DNA of 10,159 bases. Origin: Nanobdellota archaeon. GTDB lineage: Archaea; Nanobdellota; Nanobdellia; Woesearchaeales; GW2011-AR15. The translations under genes and the position numbers were made by a program. Numbering within the stretch: the first letter of the stretch is position 1; each line of letters begins with the position of its first letter. The DNA is taken from positions 1-10,159 of the forward strand of contig JAAXVZ010000025.1 in NCBI GenBank assembly GCA_013335235.1. The letters run 5' to 3'. The notes under the pieces were generated by a model. The model made no database searches. It was not told the DNA's origin and saw only the letters and a program-made list of their open reading frames with translations. Positions 1 through 5,990 of this stretch are shown here, piece by piece.

Positions 1-1
1 C

Positions 2-544
2 ATGCATTGTCCGCAGCCAATACAGCCGAAGATGTATTTTTTCACCCATGAAGTGAAAGGAGATACTTTATATCTCTATTTGAGCCTATCGAACACAGAC
101 CTGGTTGAGCACACATATGCAATAGAAAGCTATCTCTCAGACGGGACTAAGGAAGAGGCGGCACAAGATCTTGTTACTGTAGGGCCGGGCATGAGAGAAA
201 ACATGACACTCACAAAAAAAGTTTCTGGTCTCTCTGGCAACTATAGCCTGAAGATAAAAGTGTTAAGAGATGACAGGAAGACACCTTATCTTCTGTCAGA
301 TACGCTTTTTTTTGAAGGCACAAAAGTCTTTATAGAGTCTATTCCTGAAGAAGAAAAAATCACAGGGCCTATTCCAGAACCAGCTACAGAAACGACGATA
401 GCACAACAACAAATCACAGGAAATGTTGTGTTTGAATCAAAGTCAGAGAAACAGTCTATGCTAAAGACATACCTCTCTGTCGGCGCTGTGGCAGTCTCGC
501 TTTTACTGGCGGCGGGTTTCATAAGGACCAGGGCAACCAAATAA
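2..544 (+). CDS. C-terminal part of a membrane-anchored surface protein (5' end outside window)
   Basis: The frame is open up to the left edge, so the first ATG seen at base 2 is probably internal and the gene is cut by the window. The visible 180 residues form a beta-rich region (about 1-105) with alternating hydrophobic strands such as TLYLYLSLSN and YSLKIKVL, as in immunoglobulin-like or CARDB-like extracellular domains. A Pro/Glu/Thr/Gln linker follows (about 112-140), then the short motif ITGNVV (138-143), a hydrophobic segment (about 157-174) and a basic tail RTRATK. The pattern is a C-terminally anchored protein with its bulk outside the cell and a stop-transfer tail inside. I do not recognise the exact family. 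ITGNVV-like strings near membrane segments are, from memory, frequent in DPANN surface proteins, but this is only an impression. The gene ends tail to tail with the CBS-domain gene. Confidence 0.7.
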   Translation: MHCPQPIQPKMYFFTHEVKGDTLYLYLSLSNTDLVEHTYAIESYLSDGTKEEAAQDLVTVGPGMRENMTLTKKVSGLSGNYSLKIKVLRDDRKTPYLLSDTLFFEGTKVFIESIPEEEKITGPIPEPATETTIAQQQITGNVVFESKSEKQSMLKTYLSVGAVAVSLLLAAGFIRTRATK

Positions 545-554
545 TTCAGAGAAC

Positions 555-561
555 TTTTTTT
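555..561 (+). terminator. T7 tract, likely archaeal terminator of the surface-protein gene
   Basis: A run of seven T lies 11 bases after the stop codon, with no strong hairpin before it. Archaeal RNA polymerase terminates intrinsically at oligo-T without needing a stem, so this is a plausible 3' end. Confidence 0.5.
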
Positions 562-584
562 AGCACAGCATCTATATTATGAGC

Positions 585-590
585 AAAAAA
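585..590 (-). terminator. T6 tract on the minus strand, likely terminator of the CBS gene
   Basis: Six A on the + strand read as six T downstream of the CBS-protein stop at 601-603. Together with the T-tract at 555-561 it gives each of the two convergent genes its own oligo-T stop in a 56-bp gap. Confidence 0.45.
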
Positions 591-600
591 GCAATAAATG

Positions 601-1044
601 TTAATACAGTTTATGTAAGTAATCTTTGTCGAACATCTTTCTGGCTTCCTTATCATATTTCATGAATGCAAGATATTTATAGACTGCAATATCCCTGACA
701 ACACCGACAATCTCGCCTTTTTTGTCTTTCAAGACCATCCTGGAGACCCTCTGCTTGTTGAATTGTTCAACCAGTTCATCTATCTCCAGATCCTTATCCA
801 CAGATACAACTGGTGACGACATGATATCTTCTGCAAGCGTCTTTTCTACATCTGTGTTCCGTGACATCTGTCTGAGCAGGTCATTGACGGTTATGATCCC
901 AGCGACATCGCCATCTTTCTTCACAAGGATTGAGCCGATATTATTCACATGCAATTTCCTGGCGATTTCTTTGATTGGCTCATTGCTCCTGCAGAAGAAG
1001 ACTTGTTTTCTTGCGATATCATAGGCTGTCTTCACTATTGACAC
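601..1044 (-). CDS. Two-CBS-domain protein
   Basis: The protein consists almost wholly of a tandem CBS pair (Bateman module), which in this superfamily senses adenine nucleotides or SAM and regulates a partner. With numbering from the upstream ATG at 1068, CBS1 spans about 16-72 (GSILV..., then GIITVNDLL) and CBS2 about 78-132 (DIMSSPVVSVDKD, then GEIVGVVRDIAVY). A basic tail closes the chain. There is no effector domain, so the target is unknown and probably encoded elsewhere. Start choice: a GTG at 1044 is preceded by GGGGGTG with a 5-nt spacer, exactly the spacing seen before the TBP start, giving 147 residues. The in-frame ATG at 1068 would give 155 residues and a leaderless mRNA from the TATA element centred near 1093. 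I prefer 1044 but cannot exclude 1068. The gene is divergent from the SGNH hydrolase. Confidence 0.85.
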   Translation of the reverse strand: MSIVKTAYDIARKQVFFCRSNEPIKEIARKLHVNNIGSILVKKDGDVAGIITVNDLLRQMSRNTDVEKTLAEDIMSSPVVSVDKDLEIDELVEQFNKQRVSRMVLKDKKGEIVGVVRDIAVYKYLAFMKYDKEARKMFDKDYLHKLY

Positions 1045-1047
1045 ATT

Positions 1048-1056
1048 CTCACCCCC
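1048..1056 (-). promoter_or_regulatory. Shine-Dalgarno GGGGGTGAG deciding the CBS start
   Basis: Read on the minus strand, this G-rich motif resembles the anti-SD complement GGAGGTGA with one mismatch. It lies before GTG 1044, and translated from the ATG at 1068 it would merely encode Gly-Gly-Glu. The GGGGGTG core to start spacing (5 nt) equals that of the TBP gene, which favours the GTG start. Confidence 0.5.
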
Positions 1057-1086
1057 ACGGACTATCATAAAGCTATAGCGAATAAC

Positions 1087-1100
1087 TATTTATATATTTA
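1087..1100. promoter_or_regulatory. Shared near-symmetric TATA element between CBS and SGNH genes
   Basis: The AT stretch reads TATTTATATATTTA on the + strand and TAAATATATAAATA on the minus strand, so it offers a TATA box in both directions. Its centre (about 1093) lies about 24 nt before the GTG at 1116 and about 25 nt before the ATG at 1068, where an archaeal transcription start is expected on each side. No second TATA-like sequence is visible in the gap, so one TBP site apparently serves both genes. Confidence 0.6.
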
Positions 1101-1115
1101 CATGCTTGTCTTGTT

Positions 1116-1997
1116 GTGCAAGCAAAGAACCTCGTGGCCGCGATATTTGGTGTTTTTTTAGGAGCACTCCTATCGCTGCTTGTCCTTTTTATATTCTCGG
1201 CTTTCTATGGTCGGCAAGCCTTGTTCGGCCAGCATGAAGGAAGGTATATATCTGACTTACACGCAAGGCCAGATCATAACAATGAGGGATTTAGGGACAG
1301 GGATTTTTTTATAGAAAAGAAAACTGCCCGCCGGATTGCAATTGTTGGAGATTCCTTTACTTATGGTGTCGGTATTAAAGGGAACGACACGTATCCAAAG
1401 CAGCTCGAGACAAATATGGCAGATACTGAGATTATGAATTTTGGGCTATACGGGATAAACAGCCTTGACATGCTCTGGATTGTCAACAATAAAATCACAA
1501 AATATGATCCAGACATGGTTATTTATGGTTTTTTTTGGAACGACTTGGTATTTGACAGTAAGAATATTGATTTCATGTTCTGTGGAAACGTTCTTAGCAT
1601 AAGTGAATGGATATCTGCATTATTCAGCCATACGTTAGATGTATTGGAAAGCAACGGAAAAGTCTTCCAACCAGAGATAGTATATGGTAAGTATGCTGGG
1701 AAATCCGGTATAGCCTGTGCATTAAATTCAGTTGAGGAGGCGAACCGGGTTCTTGGCGGAAAGCTTGTAGTTTATATCATACCTAGTTCGGCAACAGCAA
1801 ATCCAGATGACCTATTTATCCAAGACTTGGTAGAAAAAGGACTCCTGGAACGCAACATCTCCGTCATGACAGGATTTGAAGAAGAATTCTATGTGAGAGC
1901 AAACAACACTGATTATTATGTAAGTGCGACAGACCATCATTACAACCGGGAAGGCAACAGGATTATCGCGGAAATACTGCAAACATATCTACGATAG
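1116..1997 (+). CDS. Membrane-anchored SGNH/GDSL-family hydrolase
   Basis: The protein has an N-terminal membrane anchor (about 7-31) followed directly by an SGNH-type esterase/acyl-hydrolase fold. Visible motifs are NEGFR (56-60), often found ahead of the catalytic block in this superfamily; block I IAIVGDSFTYG with nucleophile Ser80; block II NFGLYG (Gly110); block III FFWND with Asn142; and block V TDHHYNREGN with Asp273 and His275 as the likely remaining catalytic pair. Family members cleave esters on lipids, sugars or acetylated glycans. Archaeal lipids are ether-linked, so a cell-surface glycan or an external acyl ester is a more likely substrate; that is inference. The anchor suggests the catalytic part faces outward. 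The start is a GTG without SD, about 24 nt after the TATA centre, consistent with a leaderless mRNA. An ATG at 1102 is out of frame. Confidence 0.8.
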   Translation: MQAKNLVAAIFGVFLGALLSLLVLFIFSAFYGRQALFGQHEGRYISDLHARPDHNNEGFRDRDFFIEKKTARRIAIVGDSFTYGVGIKGNDTYPKQLETNMADTEIMNFGLYGINSLDMLWIVNNKITKYDPDMVIYGFFWNDLVFDSKNIDFMFCGNVLSISEWISALFSHTLDVLESNGKVFQPEIVYGKYAGKSGIACALNSVEEANRVLGGKLVVYIIPSSATANPDDLFIQDLVEKGLLERNISVMTGFEEEFYVRANNTDYYVSATDHHYNREGNRIIAEILQTYLR

Positions 1998-2002
1998 GCA
2001 AC

Positions 2003-2014
2003 CTTATAAATTTA
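2003..2014 (+). promoter_or_regulatory. TATA box of the primase-nnrD operon
   Basis: CTTATAAATTTA lies just after the SGNH stop. The centre of TTATAAAT (about 2007.5) is 26-27 nt before the ATG at 2034, so transcription should begin at or next to the start codon. No SD is present, which fits a leaderless mRNA. Confidence 0.65.
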
Positions 2015-2033
2015 TTTTCCTTACAACTAATCT

Positions 2034-3626
2034 ATGCTAGATCTCAGCACGCGTCTGCTTTATTACAAGAGGAGAGAAATCCAGACAGAGATTGTTTCAG
2101 CTGCAAAGGACAGAGAAGTCGGCATACGGTATCAGGATGCATTTGGCAAGCGGCCAGATATACTGCAATATGAAAATGACGTCTTAAGTTCTGCCAAAAA
2201 AGGTGCGACCAGTTTCCATATCTCAGAAGAGAGGTGGGCCAGCCCTATGCAGATATCAACGGATATGAGGAGGACAGAACTAGATGCACTTCGGTCTGGT
2301 TGGGATTTGGTGCTGGATATAGATTGCCCGCACTGGGCATATTCTAAAATAACGACATACCTGTTCATAGAAGCGCTCAAGGCACACGGGATAGCCACTA
2401 TCTCCTGTAAGTTCTCGGGAAACAAGGGATTCCATATAGGTGTTCCATTTGAGGCTTTTCCGAAGGAAGTCAACGGGATACCTATAAAAGATTGGTTTCC
2501 AGATGGGCCGAAGAGGATTGCACAATACCTTCTGGATTATATATCTAAGAACTTAATAAGGGTAGAAGACGGGATAGTTGATTTTCACAATGTCCGTAAA
2601 ACAACCATATCTCTGTTGTCAGGCGAGACAGGTAAGAATGAAGAAGAGCTGTCCCTTACAAAATGTGCTGCGTGCGGAAAAAAATCTGTGGAGTCTCCAG
2701 CCATACATAAAATAGAGTTTGTATGTCCAAAATGTACCTTCCGCATGGTCTTAGACAAAGGCTCAGGATTCATGAAATGCCCAAAGTGCAGCGCATTGAT
2801 GGACAGATTTATACATGAGTCTCCAAGGTGCCCATGTGGCTCAAATAAGACCATGACAGAATTCAACCCGTTGGCAATTGTCGATGTTGACACAATCCTT
2901 ATCTCTTCCCGTCACATGTTTCGTGCACCATACAGTCTGCATGAGAAAAGCGGTCTTGCCTCAGTGCCGATAGATCCAGATACGGTGCTTGATTTTGAGA
3001 AAGAGATGGCTAAACCTGAAAAATGCGTTCCCAGTATAGGGTTTCTATTAAGGGACAAGGCCAGAAAAGATGAAGCGCTTCATTTAATGGTCCAGGCCAT
3101 TGATTTTAACCCGGTATCAAAGACAGAGAAAAAAGAATACCGCGCGATAGAGGATATAGGAATCGCAATCCCGCAGGAGCTTTTTCCACCATGCATCCTG
3201 AAGATACTTGGAGGGCTGGAAGATGGAAGGAAAAGGTCTCTTTTTATCCTAACGAATTTCCTTTCTTCAGCAGGCTGGTCCTATGATAACATTGAGGCAG
3301 CACTTCTTGAATGGAACAGGAAAAACAAAGAGCCGTTAAAAGAGAGCATCATTATAAATCAGGTCAGATACCATAAGACAAGGGGTGAAAAGATGCTGCC
3401 GCCGAACTGCAGGTCATATTACCAGGATTTTGGAACATGTTCCCCTGACGCGCTCTGCATCAGGGTCAAGAACCCTGTCCAGTATGCAAAGGCAAAATCG
3501 CGGCACCTCATGAAACCTAAAGGCCGGATACTCCTGACGGAAGAACAAAAAAAGATGAGGAAGGAATACAGGGAAAGATTAAAAAAGGAGAGCGCCTCAA
3601 TAGGAGAAGATGAAGCTAAAGCGTAA
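2034..3626 (+). CDS. priS: Fused archaeal DNA primase (PriS catalytic part plus Fe-S PriL C-terminal part)
   Basis: It makes RNA primers for DNA replication. The catalytic half carries LDIDCP with the metal-binding pair Asp95/Asp97, SGNKGFHI (128-135), and RAPYSLHEKSG (297-307), the triphosphate-binding SLH region of archaeo-eukaryotic primases. The third catalytic acid is probably Asp284 or Asp286, which sit one residue either side of the spacing I recall for family members. Between the motifs lies a Cys-rich insert, residues 211-268, with C211/C214, C231/C234, C249/C252 and C266/C268: eight cysteines that look like two zinc ribbons. Residues about 380-480 match the PriL C-terminal domain, with four cysteines (387, 459, 469, 475) that fit its [4Fe-4S] cluster. 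The PriL N-terminal domain is absent. Such fusion is known from Nanoarchaeum equitans and relatives. A Lys/Arg-rich tail ends the protein. It overlaps nnrD by 17 nt. Confidence 0.93.
   Translation: MLDLSTRLLYYKRREIQTEIVSAAKDREVGIRYQDAFGKRPDILQYENDVLSSAKKGATSFHISEERWASPMQISTDMRRTELDALRSGWDLVLDIDCPHWAYSKITTYLFIEALKAHGIATISCKFSGNKGFHIGVPFEAFPKEVNGIPIKDWFPDGPKRIAQYLLDYISKNLIRVEDGIVDFHNVRKTTISLLSGETGKNEEELSLTKCAACGKKSVESPAIHKIEFVCPKCTFRMVLDKGSGFMKCPKCSALMDRFIHESPRCPCGSNKTMTEFNPLAIVDVDTILISSRHMFRAPYSLHEKSGLASVPIDPDTVLDFEKEMAKPEKCVPSIGFLLRDKARKDEALHLMVQAIDFNPVSKTEKKEYRAIEDIGIAIPQELFPPCILKILGGLEDGRKRSLFILTNFLSSAGWSYDNIEAALLEWNRKNKEPLKESIIINQVRYHKTRGEKMLPPNCRSYYQDFGTCSPDALCIRVKNPVQYAKAKSRHLMKPKGRILLTEEQKKMRKEYRERLKKESASIGEDEAKA
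3602..3606 (+). promoter_or_regulatory. Shine-Dalgarno AGGAG of nnrD inside the primase 3' end
   Basis: AGGAG ends 3 nt before the ATG at 3610. The spacer is short, but the next in-frame Met (residue 32) falls after the conserved GGSKD motif, so 3610 is the only sensible start. Ribosomes finishing primase can couple into nnrD. Confidence 0.55.
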
Positions 3627-4398
3627 AGACCACAAAGGAGAGAACGGGCGCGTCCTTGTCATTGGCGGAAGCAAAGACTATGTTGGGGCGCCGGCGCTTG
3701 CAGCGATGGCTGCATTGAAGACAGGCGTTGACTTGGTGACCGTGTGCGCTCCTGAGAAAGTCGCGTGGACCATAAATTCTTACAGCCCGGACATAATCAC
3801 AAAAAAATTCCTTGGCGAGGAGCTTAATCTTACGCACTGCAAAGATATCATCGCCATGTCTGAAAAGGCAGAATGCATTGTAATTGGGAATGGTCTTGGC
3901 CTAAACAAGGATTTTGTATTAAAGCTTCTCCGGGAGATAAAAAAGCCTTTTGTGATAGATGCTGATGCAATAAAAGTAATAAGCTTAGAGGTCGCAGAAA
4001 GGTCTATTATAACACCGCACGCAAAAGAGTTTGAGATACTGTATAATAATACTGTAAAAAAAGAGCCTTTTGGAGTGAACACAGAAGAGAACATAAAGAA
4101 TATACAGAAGTATATCGGTACGAACATAATGCTTCTAAAAGGTCCGATTGACCATGTTTTTTCTAAAGATAAAAAGTATCTCAACAAGACCGGCAACAAC
4201 TCCATGACCATCGGTGGGACAGGAGATGTCCTAGCAGGTCTCTGTGCGGGATATGTGGCTCAGGGCGCTGACCTGTATGATGCAGCTGTCCAGGCAGCAT
4301 ACGCAAACGGGAAATGCGGTGAATATATGTACAGGCAAAAAGGATATGGATATACTGCATCTGAACTGGCTAGTGAATTGTGGAGATTTACCCGGTAG
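3610..4398 (+). CDS. nnrD: ADP/ATP-dependent (S)-NAD(P)H-hydrate dehydratase
   Basis: The enzyme removes water from damaged (hydrated) NADH or NADPH using a nucleotide triphosphate or ADP, a cytosolic metabolite-repair step; the fold is ribokinase-like (YjeF C-terminal/carbohydrate kinase family). Motifs in order: RVLVIGGSKDYVGAPALAA (14-32), IVIGNGLGL (90-98), VIDADA (115-120), IITPHAKEFE (133-142) and IGGTGDVLAG (201-210), whose Asp206 is the usual catalytic acid. At 262 residues it is the dehydratase alone; the epimerase NnrE domain, often fused in archaea, is absent and not present elsewhere in the window. It is co-transcribed with primase, but I see no functional link; this looks like genome compaction. 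It ends 5 bp from the stop of the convergent GHKL gene, with no T-tract between them. Confidence 0.93.
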   Translation: MKLKRKDHKGENGRVLVIGGSKDYVGAPALAAMAALKTGVDLVTVCAPEKVAWTINSYSPDIITKKFLGEELNLTHCKDIIAMSEKAECIVIGNGLGLNKDFVLKLLREIKKPFVIDADAIKVISLEVAERSIITPHAKEFEILYNNTVKKEPFGVNTEENIKNIQKYIGTNIMLLKGPIDHVFSKDKKYLNKTGNNSMTIGGTGDVLAGLCAGYVAQGADLYDAAVQAAYANGKCGEYMYRQKGYGYTASELASELWRFTR

Positions 4399-4403
4399 CA
4401 TTA

Positions 4404-5855
4404 TTATTGTCTTGCAGCAATCACTCCAAAAGCATGTGTGACAAACAACATATGTTCTCTTGTGTTATCCTCTGCGCTAGTTTCCATATGCCCTGCTTCA
4501 TGAATATATCTGTCTGCAAGGGCTATTTTATCTTTTAGGTAATCTCTTTGTATTCCAATTATGTTCTTTCCTGATCCATTCGCTGCAGCATTAGGAGGAA
4601 CATATACTGCAGAATTGCTTTGGAGAGGCATGCCGGTCTCTTTTAAAATTGCATGATCAAAGACCCTTATATCATATGGTTTTGTGACACCGACATCTTT
4701 GCCAAGTTCTTTTAACCATCGCAACATTTCTCTTTCCTTATTATCCAATGCTCCTGAAGAAACCCAAATATACTCTGTATTATCACTCTGAACAATATTA
4801 TCTGCAGATTTTATGCCCGTATTATACATCATAAACCTTTTGACATAAGGGGTTAGGCGGATTGTCCTATATCCTAATAATTCTGCTTCGCTATTGATCA
4901 TAGAATCATCTGATGCCAGAACAGATAGTTTTCCATATAAGTCGTAGAAACTCTCCTCCCAGCTCGCATGATTTTCAAAAGAAAACGAGAGATCATTTAG
5001 TGCCTCAAACTCAAGGAAAGGATTTTTATTCGATTCAGCTGCTTTCAATATCTCTTTGCATACTTTTTTCTCATTGCATTTTGACAGCAAAGCGCCAATT
5101 TCTTGAAGTAAAGCAGTATGGTCTGAAAACTGCCTGTCTGGTGATATCCTCTCAGAACCGGAATCGTAGGAAAATAATGAGGATATTTCTTCAATAAATA
5201 CATTTTTTACAAAAAGTGCTTGTTTTTTCACATGCGGGGTTGGTGCAAGGGTAATAATCTGTGAAGTATATTCTTGGTCTGGGAGAGCTAGACTAAAATG
5301 TGATTGATATCCTCTATTGAAAAACAGGACTTTTGTACCAATGGAAGCAATATGTTCTGTAAGTTGCTCTCCGGGGGAATAGATTAGTGTCCTGGATCCC
5401 TTTATTTTTTCTCCGCTTTCAATCTCAAAACACAGCCTTTCCATGTCTACGCCATCTATCTGTATCTTTTTTCTATATGGTGTTGCTATCCAGTCTCGTG
5501 ACATATACTTGAGTTGGACCCCATTTCTAAGCGCTGTTGCGGCAACTAATTTAAGTCCTTCACCCCATTGGCCGACAGAACCATCTGATTTGCTTTTTGT
5601 CGAGAAGAGGACAGATAAAAGCCGATAATCATAACCAGGCCCGTCATCTGCGAAAATTACTTCTTCTAATCCTCTTTCAGGACGATTGAAGTCAAAGAGG
5701 GATTCTCTACCACCTTTTTTAGATAATACAACCGCATTCTTCCCTTTTGAGTCTTTTGGTAAATGGTTTGAGATACCATCAAGCGCAAGCCGGTCTAGTC
5801 CCCAAGTCCATGCACGATAATCTAATGTAAGTGAGGTCTCTATGTTGTCGAGCAT
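4404..5855 (-). CDS. GHKL-type ATPase with C-terminal HExxH motif, function unknown
   Basis: The N-terminal third has the Bergerat ATP-binding fold of the Hsp90/gyrase/MutL/histidine kinase group. An N-box-like helix contains ALDGISN, with Asp26 at the position usually held by the catalytic Glu and Asn30 as the Mg ligand. The G1 box is FADDGPGYD (D70, G72, G74) and the G2 region is VGQWGEGLKL (G95, G98, G100). A beta-rich part follows (about 115-230) that may be a transducer-like domain, then a helical middle (about 245-345). The C-terminal part (about 355-483) contains YIHEAGHMETSAED: His452, Glu453 and His456 form a zinc-peptidase HExxH motif, with Asp463, Glu467 or His468 as candidates for the third ligand. 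No signal peptide or membrane segment is visible, so it is probably cytosolic. It is not a histidine kinase (no H-box or receiver partner) and not MutL or topoisomerase VI by its motifs. I do not recognise a named family. Lys codons look mostly AAA, whereas TBP and MCM favour AAG. The start at 5855 lies 24-25 nt from its TATA centre, so the mRNA should be leaderless. Confidence 0.75.
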   Translation of the reverse strand: MLDNIETSLTLDYRAWTWGLDRLALDGISNHLPKDSKGKNAVVLSKKGGRESLFDFNRPERGLEEVIFADDGPGYDYRLLSVLFSTKSKSDGSVGQWGEGLKLVAATALRNGVQLKYMSRDWIATPYRKKIQIDGVDMERLCFEIESGEKIKGSRTLIYSPGEQLTEHIASIGTKVLFFNRGYQSHFSLALPDQEYTSQIITLAPTPHVKKQALFVKNVFIEEISSLFSYDSGSERISPDRQFSDHTALLQEIGALLSKCNEKKVCKEILKAAESNKNPFLEFEALNDLSFSFENHASWEESFYDLYGKLSVLASDDSMINSEAELLGYRTIRLTPYVKRFMMYNTGIKSADNIVQSDNTEYIWVSSGALDNKEREMLRWLKELGKDVGVTKPYDIRVFDHAILKETGMPLQSNSAVYVPPNAAANGSGKNIIGIQRDYLKDKIALADRYIHEAGHMETSAEDNTREHMLFVTHAFGVIAARQ

Positions 5856-5870
5856 AGGTGCTGTTTAATC

Positions 5871-5884
5871 AGTTTATTTATAAA
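5871..5884 (-). promoter_or_regulatory. TATA box of the GHKL-HExxH gene
   Basis: On the minus strand this reads TTTATAAATAAACT. The centre of its TTTATAAATA core is about 24-25 nt from the ATG at 5855, and no SD precedes the start. The same 14 bases occur on the + strand at 5959-5972 in front of TBP. Confidence 0.6.
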
Positions 5885-5924
5885 ATTTATTATTTTTATT
5901 ACTTATTGGTGGTGTTTTATGTCC

Positions 5925-5968
5925 TTTATAAATACATTTATAAATAGTATAACGTTTCTTTATAAATA
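5925..5968 (+). repeat. Three direct copies of TTTATAAATA
   Basis: The decamer is identical in all three copies; the first two form a 12-bp tandem period (TTTATAAATACA then TTTATAAATA). A fourth copy is on the opposite strand at 5875-5884. No longer unit is conserved apart from the 14-mer shared by 5959-5972 and the complement of 5871-5884. Confidence 0.8.
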
Positions 5969-5972
5969 AACT
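5925..5972 (+). promoter_or_regulatory. Triple TATA-box promoter of the TBP gene
   Basis: Three exact copies of TTTATAAATA lie at 5925-5934, 5937-5946 and 5959-5968, offset by 12 and 22 bp. The proximal copy is centred about 27 nt from the ATG and would give an mRNA that starts at or beside the start codon. The middle and distal copies would give leaders of roughly 23 and 35 nt that contain the SD at 5978-5985. Since TBP is the protein that binds these boxes, autoregulation or promoter choice is plausible. Confidence 0.6.
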
Positions 5973-5977
5973 ATATT

Positions 5978-5985
5978 AGGGGGTG
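5978..5985 (+). promoter_or_regulatory. Shine-Dalgarno AGGGGGTG of TBP
   Basis: The motif ends 5 nt before the ATG at 5991 and resembles the anti-SD complement with one mismatch. It is transcribed only if initiation occurs at one of the two upstream TATA copies. Confidence 0.65.
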
Positions 5986-5990
5986 TATTT

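Noticed and set aside
2879..2905. Loss of the third catalytic Asp in primase, suggesting an inactive enzyme
   Set aside because: The strict spacing position is Val285, but Asp284 and Asp286 flank it and a one-residue loop shift restores the triad; all other catalytic motifs are intact.
2034..3626. Primase as an artificial fusion by frameshift or assembly error
   Set aside because: The reading frame is continuous with motifs of both parts in the expected order, and this fusion is known in Nanoarchaeum-type archaea.
3780..4211. A 143-codon minus-strand frame opposite nnrD
   Set aside because: The + strand frame carries all NnrD motifs; the antisense product is compositionally skewed with no recognisable feature.
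4404..5855. GHKL gene as a sensor histidine kinase
   Set aside because: There is no H-box, sensor, membrane segment or neighbouring response regulator; only the ATP-binding fold is shared.
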